Source of the DNA: Pseudomonas quebecensis
GTDB lineage: Bacteria > Pseudomonadota > Gammaproteobacteria > Pseudomonadales > Pseudomonadaceae
Length of the DNA stretch: 64,000 bases
Assembly (NCBI RefSeq): GCF_026410085.1
Contig: NZ_CP112866.1
Span: 1,488,001-1,552,000, forward strand
Direction of reading: 5' to 3'
The notes below the pieces were generated by a model. That model worked only from the letters and a program-made list of their open reading frames with translations, did not search any database and was not told where the DNA came from. Both the position numbers and the translations under genes were made by a program. This document shows positions 38,928 to 47,200 of this stretch, in pieces (the stretch's first letter is position 1; each line of letters starts with the position of its first letter).

Positions 38928-40214
38928 TTAGTTGGTATGCGCCCCCTGGTTGATCCAGGTGCCGATCAGATCGCGCTCCTGCTGGGTCATCTGGGTAATG
39001 TTGCCCAGCGGCATGATCTGGCTCGCCACGGCCTGGGCCTGGATGCGCGCCGCCTGCTGCTGGATCTGCGCCGGTGTATCGAACATCACGCCGGCCGGCG
39101 CGGTGCTGAACAGCGGGCTGGTGGGCTTGGCCGAATGGCATACGGCGCAGCGCTCCTGGATCACCCCATGCACCTTGTCGAAATCCACCGTCGCCTGGGC
39201 TGGCGCAGGCGCAGGCGCCGGTGCCGCAGCAGGCGCGGCGGGCTTGGCACCACCGCCCAGGGCGGTTTCCGGCAGTGGCTGGTACTCGATGGCCGCCGGT
39301 GCCTTGGCCACTTCCGCGACCGGCTTGGGACCGGTCACATACGCCAGGCAAATCATCGCCAACGCGCCCACCGGCAGGGTCCATGCGTATTTCTGACTGT
39401 TGTGCCGGGTGTTGAAGTAATGCCGCACCAACACCGCCGCCACCGCGATACCGGCCAGGATCAGCCAGTTGTAGTGGCTGCCGTAGGTGCTCGGGAAGTG
39501 GTTGCTGATCATGATGAACAGCACCGGCAAGGTGAAGTAGTTGTTATGGCGCGAGCGCAGCAGGCCCTTGGCCGGCAAGGCCGGATCGGGTGTGCGGTTC
39601 TCGGCGATGGCCGCCACCAGCGCGCGTTGTGCCGGCATGATGATGCGGAACACGTTGCCCACCATGATGGTGCCGATCACCGCGCCTACGTGCAGGTAAG
39701 CGCCGCGTCCACTGAACACTTGGCTGAAGCCATACGCGGCGCCAATCAACAGCACGAACAGGATGAAGCCGAGCAGGGCAGGGCGCTTGCCCAGGGCCGA
39801 GTCGCAGAGGAAGGAGTAGATAAACCAGCCGACGAACAGCGAGCCGATGCCCAGCAAAACGCCTTGCGGACCACTGAGGCTGCTACCCGGTGCCAGCAGG
39901 TACAAGGTCGGGTTGGAGTAGAACACCACACACAGCAGCGCGACGCCCGACATCCAGGTGAAATAGGCTTCCCATTTGAACCAGTGCAGGTTTTCCGGCA
40001 TGGTCGGCGGGGCCAGTTTGTATTTTTCCAGGTGGTAGATGCCGCCACCGTGGATCGCCCACAAGTCGCCGGCCAGGCCGTCCTTGGGGTTGACGCGGTT
40101 GAGGTTGTTTTCCAGCCAGACGAAGTAGAACGAAGCGCCGATCCAGGCGACGCCAGTGATCATGTGAACCCAGCGCACGCTCAGGTTCAGCCATTCCAAC
40201 AGATGTGCTTCCAC
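38928..40214 (-). CDS. puuD: Membrane-bound urate oxidase with cytochrome c domain, PuuD
   Basis: A 428-residue protein. Residues 1-295 are a multi-helix membrane domain (DUF989/urate hydroxylase) with conserved histidines (RWVHMITGVAWIGASF near 14; NVFRIIMPAQ near 187). A Pro/Ala-rich linker covers about 303-342, then a cytochrome c domain with CAVCH (356-360) and axial Met401 in IMPLGN. PuuD oxidises urate to 5-hydroxyisourate and passes electrons to the respiratory chain instead of making hydrogen peroxide. It replaces soluble uricase; the downstream steps are all encoded here. Start codon GTG at 40214 with AGAGGT upstream. Confidence 0.93.
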   Translation of the reverse strand: MEAHLLEWLNLSVRWVHMITGVAWIGASFYFVWLENNLNRVNPKDGLAGDLWAIHGGGIYHLEKYKLAPPTMPENLHWFKWEAYFTWMSGVALLCVVFYSNPTLYLLAPGSSLSGPQGVLLGIGSLFVGWFIYSFLCDSALGKRPALLGFILFVLLIGAAYGFSQVFSGRGAYLHVGAVIGTIMVGNVFRIIMPAQRALVAAIAENRTPDPALPAKGLLRSRHNNYFTLPVLFIMISNHFPSTYGSHYNWLILAGIAVAAVLVRHYFNTRHNSQKYAWTLPVGALAMICLAYVTGPKPVAEVAKAPAAIEYQPLPETALGGGAKPAAPAAAPAPAPAPAQATVDFDKVHGVIQERCAVCHSAKPTSPLFSTAPAGVMFDTPAQIQQQAARIQAQAVASQIMPLGNITQMTQQERDLIGTWINQGAHTN

Positions 40215-40265
40215 AGTCTTTACCTCTCGCCTGTCACCCTTGTTGTCGGGTGATCCGGCCTTCTC

Positions 40266-40769
40266 TTATTGGTGGGGGGCGAGGATCAACCGCTCATCCT
40301 CTTGGAAAAAATGCTCATCGCAGTTATTGCCTGTGCCACTGCGATCAACCACCAGGAAGTCATCCCGCTTTTCGATCGTCAGCACCGGGTGGTGCCAGAC
40401 GCCGCGATGGTAATTAATGCCCTGCCTGCCGTTGGTGACGAAGGCGCGGACCAAGCCTGATACAGGTACATCGCCAAGTGGCGCGACCACGATCAGAAAG
40501 GGGTTGCCGAGCAGCGGAATGAAAGCCTGGCTGCCCAGCGGGTGTCTCTCCAGCATGCACACGGTCAGCGGCATGTCCTGCGCGTCGGCGCGGAAGATGC
40601 TGATGATGGCGTGGTCTTCCGGCTTCGCGGTTTCGACCGTGGCCAATTTGTGAAAGCGCATGGTCGACCCGTTGTTGATCATGAAGTGATCGCTGCCGTC
40701 GGTTTCGATAACGTCTCCGAAAGGGGCGAAGGCTTCTTTGGTCAGGGGTTCGATCATCAGTGTGCGCAT
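40266..40769 (-). CDS. allA: Ureidoglycolate lyase AllA
   Basis: A 167-residue cupin-like enzyme. It opens MRTLMIEPLTKEAFAPFGDVIE and has CMLERHPLGSQAFIPL, GRQGINYHRGVWHHPV and the late DRSGTGNNCDEH, all typical of AllA (also AllA-type ureidoglycolate hydrolase). It splits ureidoglycolate to glyoxylate and urea, the last step of the pathway. The ATG at 40769 is chosen; the open frame up to 40886 runs through a REPIN. Next to puuD, same strand. Confidence 0.93.
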   Translation of the reverse strand: MRTLMIEPLTKEAFAPFGDVIETDGSDHFMINNGSTMRFHKLATVETAKPEDHAIISIFRADAQDMPLTVCMLERHPLGSQAFIPLLGNPFLIVVAPLGDVPVSGLVRAFVTNGRQGINYHRGVWHHPVLTIEKRDDFLVVDRSGTGNNCDEHFFQEDERLILAPHQ

Positions 40770-40812
40770 GGCTGTCTTCTTATCCGAGTTCTGTGTTGTC
40801 TGGTCTATTGCT

Positions 40813-40880
40813 ATCGCGGGCAAGCCCGTTCCCACAGGGGAATGCATTCCAAATGTGGGAGCGGGCTTGCCCGCGATTGG
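40813..40880. repeat. REPIN (two inverted REP sequences)
   Basis: Left CGCGGGCAAGCCCGTTCCCAC and right GTGGGAGCGGGCTTGCCCGCG are inverted copies separated by about 22 bases, between allA and the allantoicase gene. Confidence 0.87.
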
Positions 40881-40889
40881 GTTCACCGC

Positions 40890-41885
40890 TTATTTAGCGA
40901 CCTTGCCCAGCACGCGCAGGCGGCTTACACCCCCATCCGGGAACACGTTGAGGCGGATGTGGGTAATCGGCCCCAGCGCCTTGATCTGCTCGGCAAAGGT
41001 ATGTTCGGCGTGCATTTCCAGCTTCTGCGCCGGCAGCAGTTCGCGCCAGAACAGCGACTGGGTTTCGATCTGGCTGTCGGTGCCGCCTTTCACGAAAGCA
41101 CCCTGGATCGAGCAGGTGTCCGGGTAGTTGCCCTTGAAGTGCAGGGTGTCGACGATGATTTTTTCGATCTCGCCCGGATGACCCAGGGCGACAATCACCC
41201 AGTCATTGCCTGGCGTGCGGCGACGCGCGGTTTCCCAGCCATCGCCCATGTTGATGCCACGGCCTGGGTTGAGGATGTTGCTCATGCGGCCGAAGTGTTC
41301 GTCGGAGCACGCCAGGGCGCGACCGCCGTTGAGCGCCGCCGCCAGGTCGACTTGTTCGTTGTCGCCCACCGCCGACCAGTCGCGGAACGGCACGCCATAC
41401 ACACGCAGACGCGCCACGCCGCCATCCGGGTAGATGTTGAAACGCAAGTGGCTGAACGCCTGGTCGTTGTTGATCTCGTGGTAGTGGTGGCTGTTGCCCT
41501 GCAGCTCTACGGCCGACAGTACTTCGGTCCACTGGGTATTTGCGTCCGGCTCGCCGGAGGCCAGGAAGCAGGCTTCCAGGGAGGCCGACGGCGGGTAGTT
41601 GCCGGTGAAGAATGAAGTGTCGATGTCCACGCCCTTGATCGAACCCGGCACGCCCAGGCGGATCACTGCGCTGTCGTAACCTTCGAAGCGTTTGCGGCGC
41701 GACTCCCAGCCGTCCATCCACTTGCCGTTGTCATCGAACACGCCCTCCTTCCACACGGCCGGGGTCGGCTGGAACAAGCGGTTGGCGTCGGCGAACCAGT
41801 CATCGGTTACGGAGATGATCTTGGTGCCCAAGCGGGCGTCGGCCAGGTTGACGAACTTTTCGAAAGGTACGGGTTGCGCTTTCAT
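40890..41885 (-). CDS. alc: Allantoicase
   Basis: A 331-residue protein made of two homologous allantoicase domains (about 15-170 and 185-330), each with a repeat of the pattern D-x-W-E-(S/T)-x-R-(K/R) (GWESRRKR and GWETARRR) and [32 protein letters not shown]. It hydrolyses allantoate to ureidoglycolate and urea. The start ATG at 41885 has an AGAAG ribosome site. It lies 40 bases after uraD. Confidence 0.95.
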   Translation of the reverse strand: MKAQPVPFEKFVNLADARLGTKIISVTDDWFADANRLFQPTPAVWKEGVFDDNGKWMDGWESRRKRFEGYDSAVIRLGVPGSIKGVDIDTSFFTGNYPPSASLEACFLASGEPDANTQWTEVLSAVELQGNSHHYHEINNDQAFSHLRFNIYPDGGVARLRVYGVPFRDWSAVGDNEQVDLAAALNGGRALACSDEHFGRMSNILNPGRGINMGDGWETARRRTPGNDWVIVALGHPGEIEKIIVDTLHFKGNYPDTCSIQGAFVKGGTDSQIETQSLFWRELLPAQKLEMHAEHTFAEQIKALGPITHIRLNVFPDGGVSRLRVLGKVAK

Positions 41886-41925
41886 TCTTCTTGTCTGCCT
41901 TAGATAGAGTGGCTGGGGATGGTGT

Positions 41926-42441
41926 TTAGAGGGTCAGTAAACGGAACAACGCGATCTTGTTGATCTCGTCCAGGGCGCACTTGAACTCGGTGTCTGCCGA
42001 ATTGTGGATGCGCGTTTCGAACGCGGCGAGGATCTGATGCCGGTTGCTGCCTTTTACCGCCATGATGAAGGGAAACTTGAACTTGGCTTTGTAGGCCTCA
42101 TTCAGCTCGGTGAAGCGCGAGAACTCTTCGGCCGTGCATTGGTGAATACCCGCGCCCGCTTGTTCATCGGTGCTGGCTTGGGTCAGTTGGCCCTGGACGG
42201 CAGCTTTTCCGGCCAGGTCGGGGTGAGCATTGATCAGCGCCAGTTGCGAGGCGTGATCAGCACTCAACAGGATATCGCTCATGCGCTGGTGCAGGGTTTC
42301 GATCTGATCGATCGACGCGTCCTGGCCCAGGTCGAAGGCCTTTTCGGCCACCCATGGCGAGTGTTCGTAGATATCGGCAAAGGCCTGCACGAAAGCATCA
42401 CGGCTTAAGGTCGAGGGTTGCAGGGTTCGGAACGCAGTCAT
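41926..42441 (-). CDS. uraD: OHCU decarboxylase UraD
   Basis: A 171-residue protein. The family motifs are [28 protein letters not shown], and [19 protein letters not shown] with RIHNS near the end; the conserved His is in NAHPDL. It converts 2-oxo-4-hydroxy-4-carboxy-5-ureidoimidazoline to (S)-allantoin. The ATG at 42441 overlaps the stop of puuE by 4 bases (ATGA), so the two are translationally coupled. The open frame beyond is the complementary shadow of puuE. Confidence 0.95.
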   Translation of the reverse strand: MTAFRTLQPSTLSRDAFVQAFADIYEHSPWVAEKAFDLGQDASIDQIETLHQRMSDILLSADHASQLALINAHPDLAGKAAVQGQLTQASTDEQAGAGIHQCTAEEFSRFTELNEAYKAKFKFPFIMAVKGSNRHQILAAFETRIHNSADTEFKCALDEINKIALFRLLTL

Positions 42442-43364
42442 TTCGCCGCTCCCTTGTAAGGGTGAGTGGCTTGCCAGTGACGGGCGATGTCGACGCGGCG
42501 GGTGAACCACACCTGTTCGTGGCTTTTGGCGTATTCGATAAAGCGTTTGAGCGAGGCCAGGCGCGCCGGGCGACCGATCAGACGGCAATGCAGGCCGATG
42601 GAGAGCATTTTCGGCGCTTCGGCGCCTTCGGCATAAAGCACGTCGAACGCATCCTTGAGGTACTCGAAAAAGTCATCGCCCTTGTTGAACCCCTGCACCT
42701 GGGTGAAGCGCATGTCGTTGGTGTCCAGCGTGTAGGGGATCACCAGGTGCGGCTTGCCGGTGGGGGTGTTCGGTTCCCAGTAAGGCAGGTCGTCGTCGTA
42801 GGTGTCGCAGTCATAGAGAAAGCCGCCTTCCTCCATCACCAGCCGCCGGGTGTTGGGGCCGGTGCGCCCGGTGTACCAGCCCAGTGGCCGTTCACCGGTC
42901 AGTTCGGTAAGGATGCGGATGGCTTCGAGCATATGCTCGCGTTCCTGCGCTTCGTCCATGTACTGGTAGTCGATCCAGCGGTAACCGTGGCTGCAGATCT
43001 CGTGACCGGCGGCGACCATGGCGCGGATCACGTCCGGGTGACGCTGGGCGGCCATGGCCACGGCGAAGATGGTCAGCGGGATATCGAATTGTTTGAACAA
43101 CTTAAGGATGCGCCACACCCCCGCACGGCTGCCGTATTCATACAGCGACTCCATGCTCATGTTGCGCTCGCCTTGCAGCGGCTGGGCCGAGACCATTTCC
43201 GAAAGGAACGCCTCCGACTCTTCATCGCCGTGCAAAATGTTGCGTTCACCGCCCTCTTCGTAGTTGAGTACGAACGACAAGGCAATGCGCGCCTTGCCCG
43301 GCCAGTGGGGATGAGGAGGGTTACTGCCGTAACCGATCAGGTCGCGTGGGTAGTCAGCGCTCAC
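42438..43364 (-). CDS. puuE: Allantoinase PuuE (polysaccharide deacetylase family)
   Basis: A 308-residue carbohydrate-esterase-4 type protein, the metal-independent allantoinase class (not the dihydroorotase-like one). Features: DLIGYGSNPPHPHWPGKARIA, LSFVLNYEEGGE, ICSHGYRWIDYQYM and GWYTGRTGPNTRRLV. It opens the allantoin ring to allantoate. Start codon GTG at 43364 with a GGAAG site. First gene of the leftward operon puuE-uraD-alc-(allA-puuD-permease-tsx). Confidence 0.94.
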   Translation of the reverse strand: MSADYPRDLIGYGSNPPHPHWPGKARIALSFVLNYEEGGERNILHGDEESEAFLSEMVSAQPLQGERNMSMESLYEYGSRAGVWRILKLFKQFDIPLTIFAVAMAAQRHPDVIRAMVAAGHEICSHGYRWIDYQYMDEAQEREHMLEAIRILTELTGERPLGWYTGRTGPNTRRLVMEEGGFLYDCDTYDDDLPYWEPNTPTGKPHLVIPYTLDTNDMRFTQVQGFNKGDDFFEYLKDAFDVLYAEGAEAPKMLSIGLHCRLIGRPARLASLKRFIEYAKSHEQVWFTRRVDIARHWQATHPYKGAAK

Positions 43365-43444
43365 TGCAGTCTTCCTTCTTGTGCGTGGTAGCGAGTGTGT
43401 GGCGGCCAGCGGAAAGACTGGGTGGCGTCACAGCGATGGGCTGA

Positions 43445-43454
43445 TTGTATACAA
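43445..43454. promoter_or_regulatory. Palindromic operator TTGTATACAA
   Basis: A perfect 10-bp palindrome 81 bases upstream of puuE in the divergent puuE/uraH region. The TTGTATACAA form resembles GntR-family operators. The same core recurs at 51664 before a purine permease. Confidence 0.6.
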
Positions 43455-43639
43455 CTTGATAGCCACTTTGTAAGCCTGTATTTCCGCATTTTTTCCAGAC
43501 CGCTTGCACAGCTTAGCACTGCAAGAAACTTGCCCGGTCGGTCAGTAAATGTCTAAAAGGTCGTTCAAAAGCGAGGATTACCAAGAATTCAAACACCAGC
43601 ACTGGGCCAAGCGGCGCAGGCTGAAATTTGTCATTTTTA

Positions 43640-43649
43640 TTGTGTACAA
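43640..43649. promoter_or_regulatory. Palindromic operator TTGTGTACAA
   Basis: Second near-palindrome (ATTGT-GT-ACAAT, 43639-43650) about 95 bases upstream of uraH, one base different from the site at 43445. It suggests that the divergent uraH promoter is under the same regulator. Confidence 0.55.
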
Positions 43650-43743
43650 TTTTCGTTGAAAGTGTCTTAATCAGCCATCGCCACGTTTTTCTCGCCCTGA
43701 AAAAGTGCGGCCTCATTGACCTGACTGAACGGAGCCCCGACCC

Positions 43744-44097
43744 ATGGGACGACTGACCACACACGTACTCGACGCGGCCCACGGCTGCCCCGGCAGCGCC
43801 ATCAAGGTCGAACTGTACCGCGTCGAAGGCACGCAACTGGAACTGGTGGCCACTGCGGTGACCAACAGCGACGGCCGTTGTGACGCGCCGCTGCTGCAAG
43901 GCGACGACTATCGCAGCGGCGTCTACCAAGTGCAGTTCAGCGCGGGCGACTACTACCGCGCCCGCGGCGTGCAACTGCCGCAGCCGGCCTTTCTGGACGT
44001 AGTGGTGCTGCGTTTCGGCATCAGCGCCGAACAGGATCACTACCATGTGCCCTTACTGATTTCGCCTTACAGCTACTCGACCTATCGCGGTAGCTGA
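43744..44097 (+). CDS. uraH: 5-hydroxyisourate hydrolase UraH (transthyretin-like)
   Basis: A 117-residue protein. It has the N-terminal LTTHVLDAAHGCPGSAI, the central FFRAG-type region (QFSAGDYYRARGV) and ends in the diagnostic YRGS. The active His residues are in THVLD and HYHVPLLISPYSYSTYRG. It hydrolyses 5-hydroxyisourate, the PuuD product, to OHCU for UraD. It is divergent from puuE; a terminator follows at 44139. Confidence 0.96.
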   Translation: MGRLTTHVLDAAHGCPGSAIKVELYRVEGTQLELVATAVTNSDGRCDAPLLQGDDYRSGVYQVQFSAGDYYRARGVQLPQPAFLDVVVLRFGISAEQDHYHVPLLISPYSYSTYRGS

Positions 44098-44138
44098 GTC
44101 GTCACCGCGCATCACCCCCAAAGCTCTTCGTTGGTTTC

Positions 44139-44164
44139 GCCCGCCCACACTGCGGGCTTTTTTT
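44139..44164 (+). terminator. Rho-independent terminator of uraH
   Basis: GCCCGC (44139-44144) pairs with GCGGGC (44152-44157), 7-base loop, then seven T. Confidence 0.87.
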
Positions 44165-44250
44165 CGTTCGTCACACATTCAACTATCTAGCGCCCCTTGA
44201 GGCGCTGCGGTGCATAGGCTTGGCCTTTTCATCATAGAGACGAAAACGCT

Positions 44251-47200
44251 ATGTCCTCACCGCCCTTCAGCCTGTCACCACCCGACGGCGCTGATTCCGA
44301 CGCCGCGGTCGAAGCAGCGTCGCAGTTCATTCGCGACCAGTTGACCCGACGAGTCAACACCTGCGCCCATCCCAGCCGCCTGATAAATCAGATCGGTCTT
44401 GCCGAGCGCCGTTGCCGAGAGTCGACCCAAGCCCTCTCTCGTCTGATAGGGCGTTCGCCCAAGGTGTTGACGGTGATCCGCGCAGAGCTGCGCAAAGCGT
44501 TCGAGGTTGACCCCGACCGCCTGTTGTTTACTGAGACCAAGGCGCCTGGGGTGGTCCACAAAGTGGACAGTTTGACGGAGCGGGCTTTGTTGCTGCTGGT
44601 GCTGCCTTCGGTGTCGATCAATGTCAATCAATTTACCGTCCTGAGCATCGAAGGAGAGCCGCAACGTCGGTTGCCGTATACACCGCTGCAAGTGCTGCGA
44701 CGAGTTATCGCAATGCGGCTTTTCGAGCGCCTGGCCCACGCGGTGAGCGATTATTGGGACACGCCGGCCCAGGGTTCCTGGCGCACACGGCGGGAGCGTT
44801 GGGTCGATTTATACACGCAGCTGTTCGCCGATCAGGCGTTTATGGCGCGCCAACTTGATGAACTGTCAAGTGCAGGTATTGCCATGGTAAAGGCGCTGAT
44901 CGATGCGCCGACCGCCGAGGCGCGCCAGCGCGCGGGCGGTGACTGGGCCAGTGTGCGCGTGGCTCAGTTGATGTGGCCAGGTACCTCGGCGGTAGCGATC
45001 CCGGGCGCACTGCACCTCTATCGTGAAGGCGACCCGGTGGATGCGCCCCATGTTATTCACCTGCCGGGTGCGGCGCGCAATTTCTACGAGTATCGCTCTT
45101 TCGCAAGCCTTCAGTGCGGCTTGCTGGAGCTGGAATCGTCTCGGCTCCACGACCTGTGGCAGTGCCTGCCGTTAAACCGTCGTAACGGGTTATGCAGGCC
45201 TGCTGACTTGTCGGCAGCCTCCACGGTCATGCGCGGCCTTGAGGTGATGAGCAATGCGTTAGAACTGGGCGCGCAGGCCTTGCTCACAGGGCAATCGAGC
45301 AACGAATTGGCCTGTGCGGTCAGTGTCAACCACGCGCACGTGTTTTCCAGTGATCGGCCCCGGCCACCGCCGCTGGACGCCGTGCGTCTGCTCGCATACG
45401 CGGAGGGGTTCAGGAAGCAAATGGTCGGCAGCGCTCGACTCGGTGCCCTTGGCGATCAATTGCTTGATTGGGATCATCGACGACGGCGCGCGGAAATTAT
45501 CTTCGCCAGTACCACGTCCGGGCTGGCCTTGCGCACCGTACAGGAACGGGCAAAGCGCTACGAACAACGGGTGCTTGCGTTGCTTGACCCCTCCGACCCA
45601 GGCGCCGACACGCCGACCTATCAGGCGCTCACGACGCTGGTGGAACAGCTTAAGGCCCATACGCAGGCGTTGGACACGTTGATGAAGGGCGCGCGGGCCC
45701 GCTTGCTCGAGCTGGGTTTTTGGGCTGAGCGCCCAGGCGGTGCGTGGACTGCGCGGCGTGTGACGTTGTTCATGAACGCGCAAACCGAGGCCCTGCGTTG
45801 CGAAGTTCACCTGCAGCACCAGCTCAAGCTTCTAAGCACGGCGCATCGCGACCTGGTCATTGATGTGGTGGAGCAGCCCTGGGCCTACAAACGCACCGAC
45901 AGCGATGCCCAGGTGTATTGGATCGCGGTGGGCAGTGAGCCGGACGCCTTCTATGCGTTGCATAACGTCTGGGTGGTGACCACGGCGCCCGCGATGAGGG
46001 TTCCGACCCGCCAGCATCCGGTGGTGCTGTACGCGTTTGGCATGGACGGTGGGGTGGTGGCTTTTTCCGGGGTGGAGGCACTGACCCGAAGCCTCAAGGC
46101 AAGCCTGGGCAGTCGGGACGACTCCCCGCTGTGGGGTTATATCGAGCGTGACAAGCGTCGCGATCTGCGTGCCCATGCGACCAATCGAACATTGGCTGTA
46201 CGCTACCTGAACATCAAGGGCAAGCCTGCGCTGGCCGCGCTCAAGAAACTGCTTGGTAGCTACGACCGCCTGCAAACAAGCCACGAAGAGCTCGTGCGTC
46301 TTTTCAGTGAGGTCAAGGATGCCGAGTTGAGTCGCGCGCTGTTGACCGTCGAGCTGGAACAACAGTTGAAGATTCCTGCCAACGTCGCCCTGAGCCAGGC
46401 CCAGGCCGCCATTGAGCTGGTGCGCAAGGCCGCGTCCGAAGCCAAAACCATGCCGGCCTGGCTGACGCGCGCAACGCGTGGTCAGCGTAAACGTTTCAGG
46501 CGCTCGCTAAAACTTTATCTGAGCGGCACCTTTGCTTTTAGAACCGGGCTTGAACACGAGCTGCCTGACTTGTACACCTTCGCCCGGCGCGTTTTGACTG
46601 CCCGATTGCGCGAGGACGGCATCTCCCCAGAGCTTGATATCGACCAACCCTTTATTGAACTGCCTGATGACGTTCAGGGCAGCTTTTGTGGCTGGACAAG
46701 CGGCTGTACCGCAGGCGACCGCAATATCCAATTGACCCCGACTGTCACGCGTACCTCCTTCAGTCTGTTACAACTGGCGATGCATAACCTCGACCCGCTG
46801 GCGCCCTGGACACGCTGGCGACTCAATCGCGCACGCTTTCTGCAACCGGAATGGAAACAATCGCTGAATGCCGATTATCTGATCCGCATGGTGTCCTCGC
46901 TGGATATCGGCGGGCAATACGACGCATCGATTCTTCGGGTCTTTTATCCGCGTGTCGCAGGCAGCCAGGCACCCGGCGCGGGACGTGTTCCGGCGTTATT
47001 GAATCGCGCATTGCGCACAGGCTATGAACATCATCTTTTGTCGGCGATCCAGCGGGGGCTCACTGCTGCGGCACAAAGCGTCTTCAGCACGGCTATGGCG
47101 GCACGCACGCCGCAAGACTTGCTGAAAAACCAGCATGAGCTGCAGCTGTACGTGGTGCATTTGATTGGGCACACGATGCTGCATGATCGCTACATTGCGG

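Larger units (their letters stand above)
43365..43743. promoter_or_regulatory. Divergent promoter region of puuE operon and uraH
   Basis: A 379-base non-coding stretch between two divergent genes of the same pathway. It holds the two operator-like palindromes at 43445 and 43640 and an A+T-rich middle; I see no gene or repeat in it. Confidence 0.7.
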
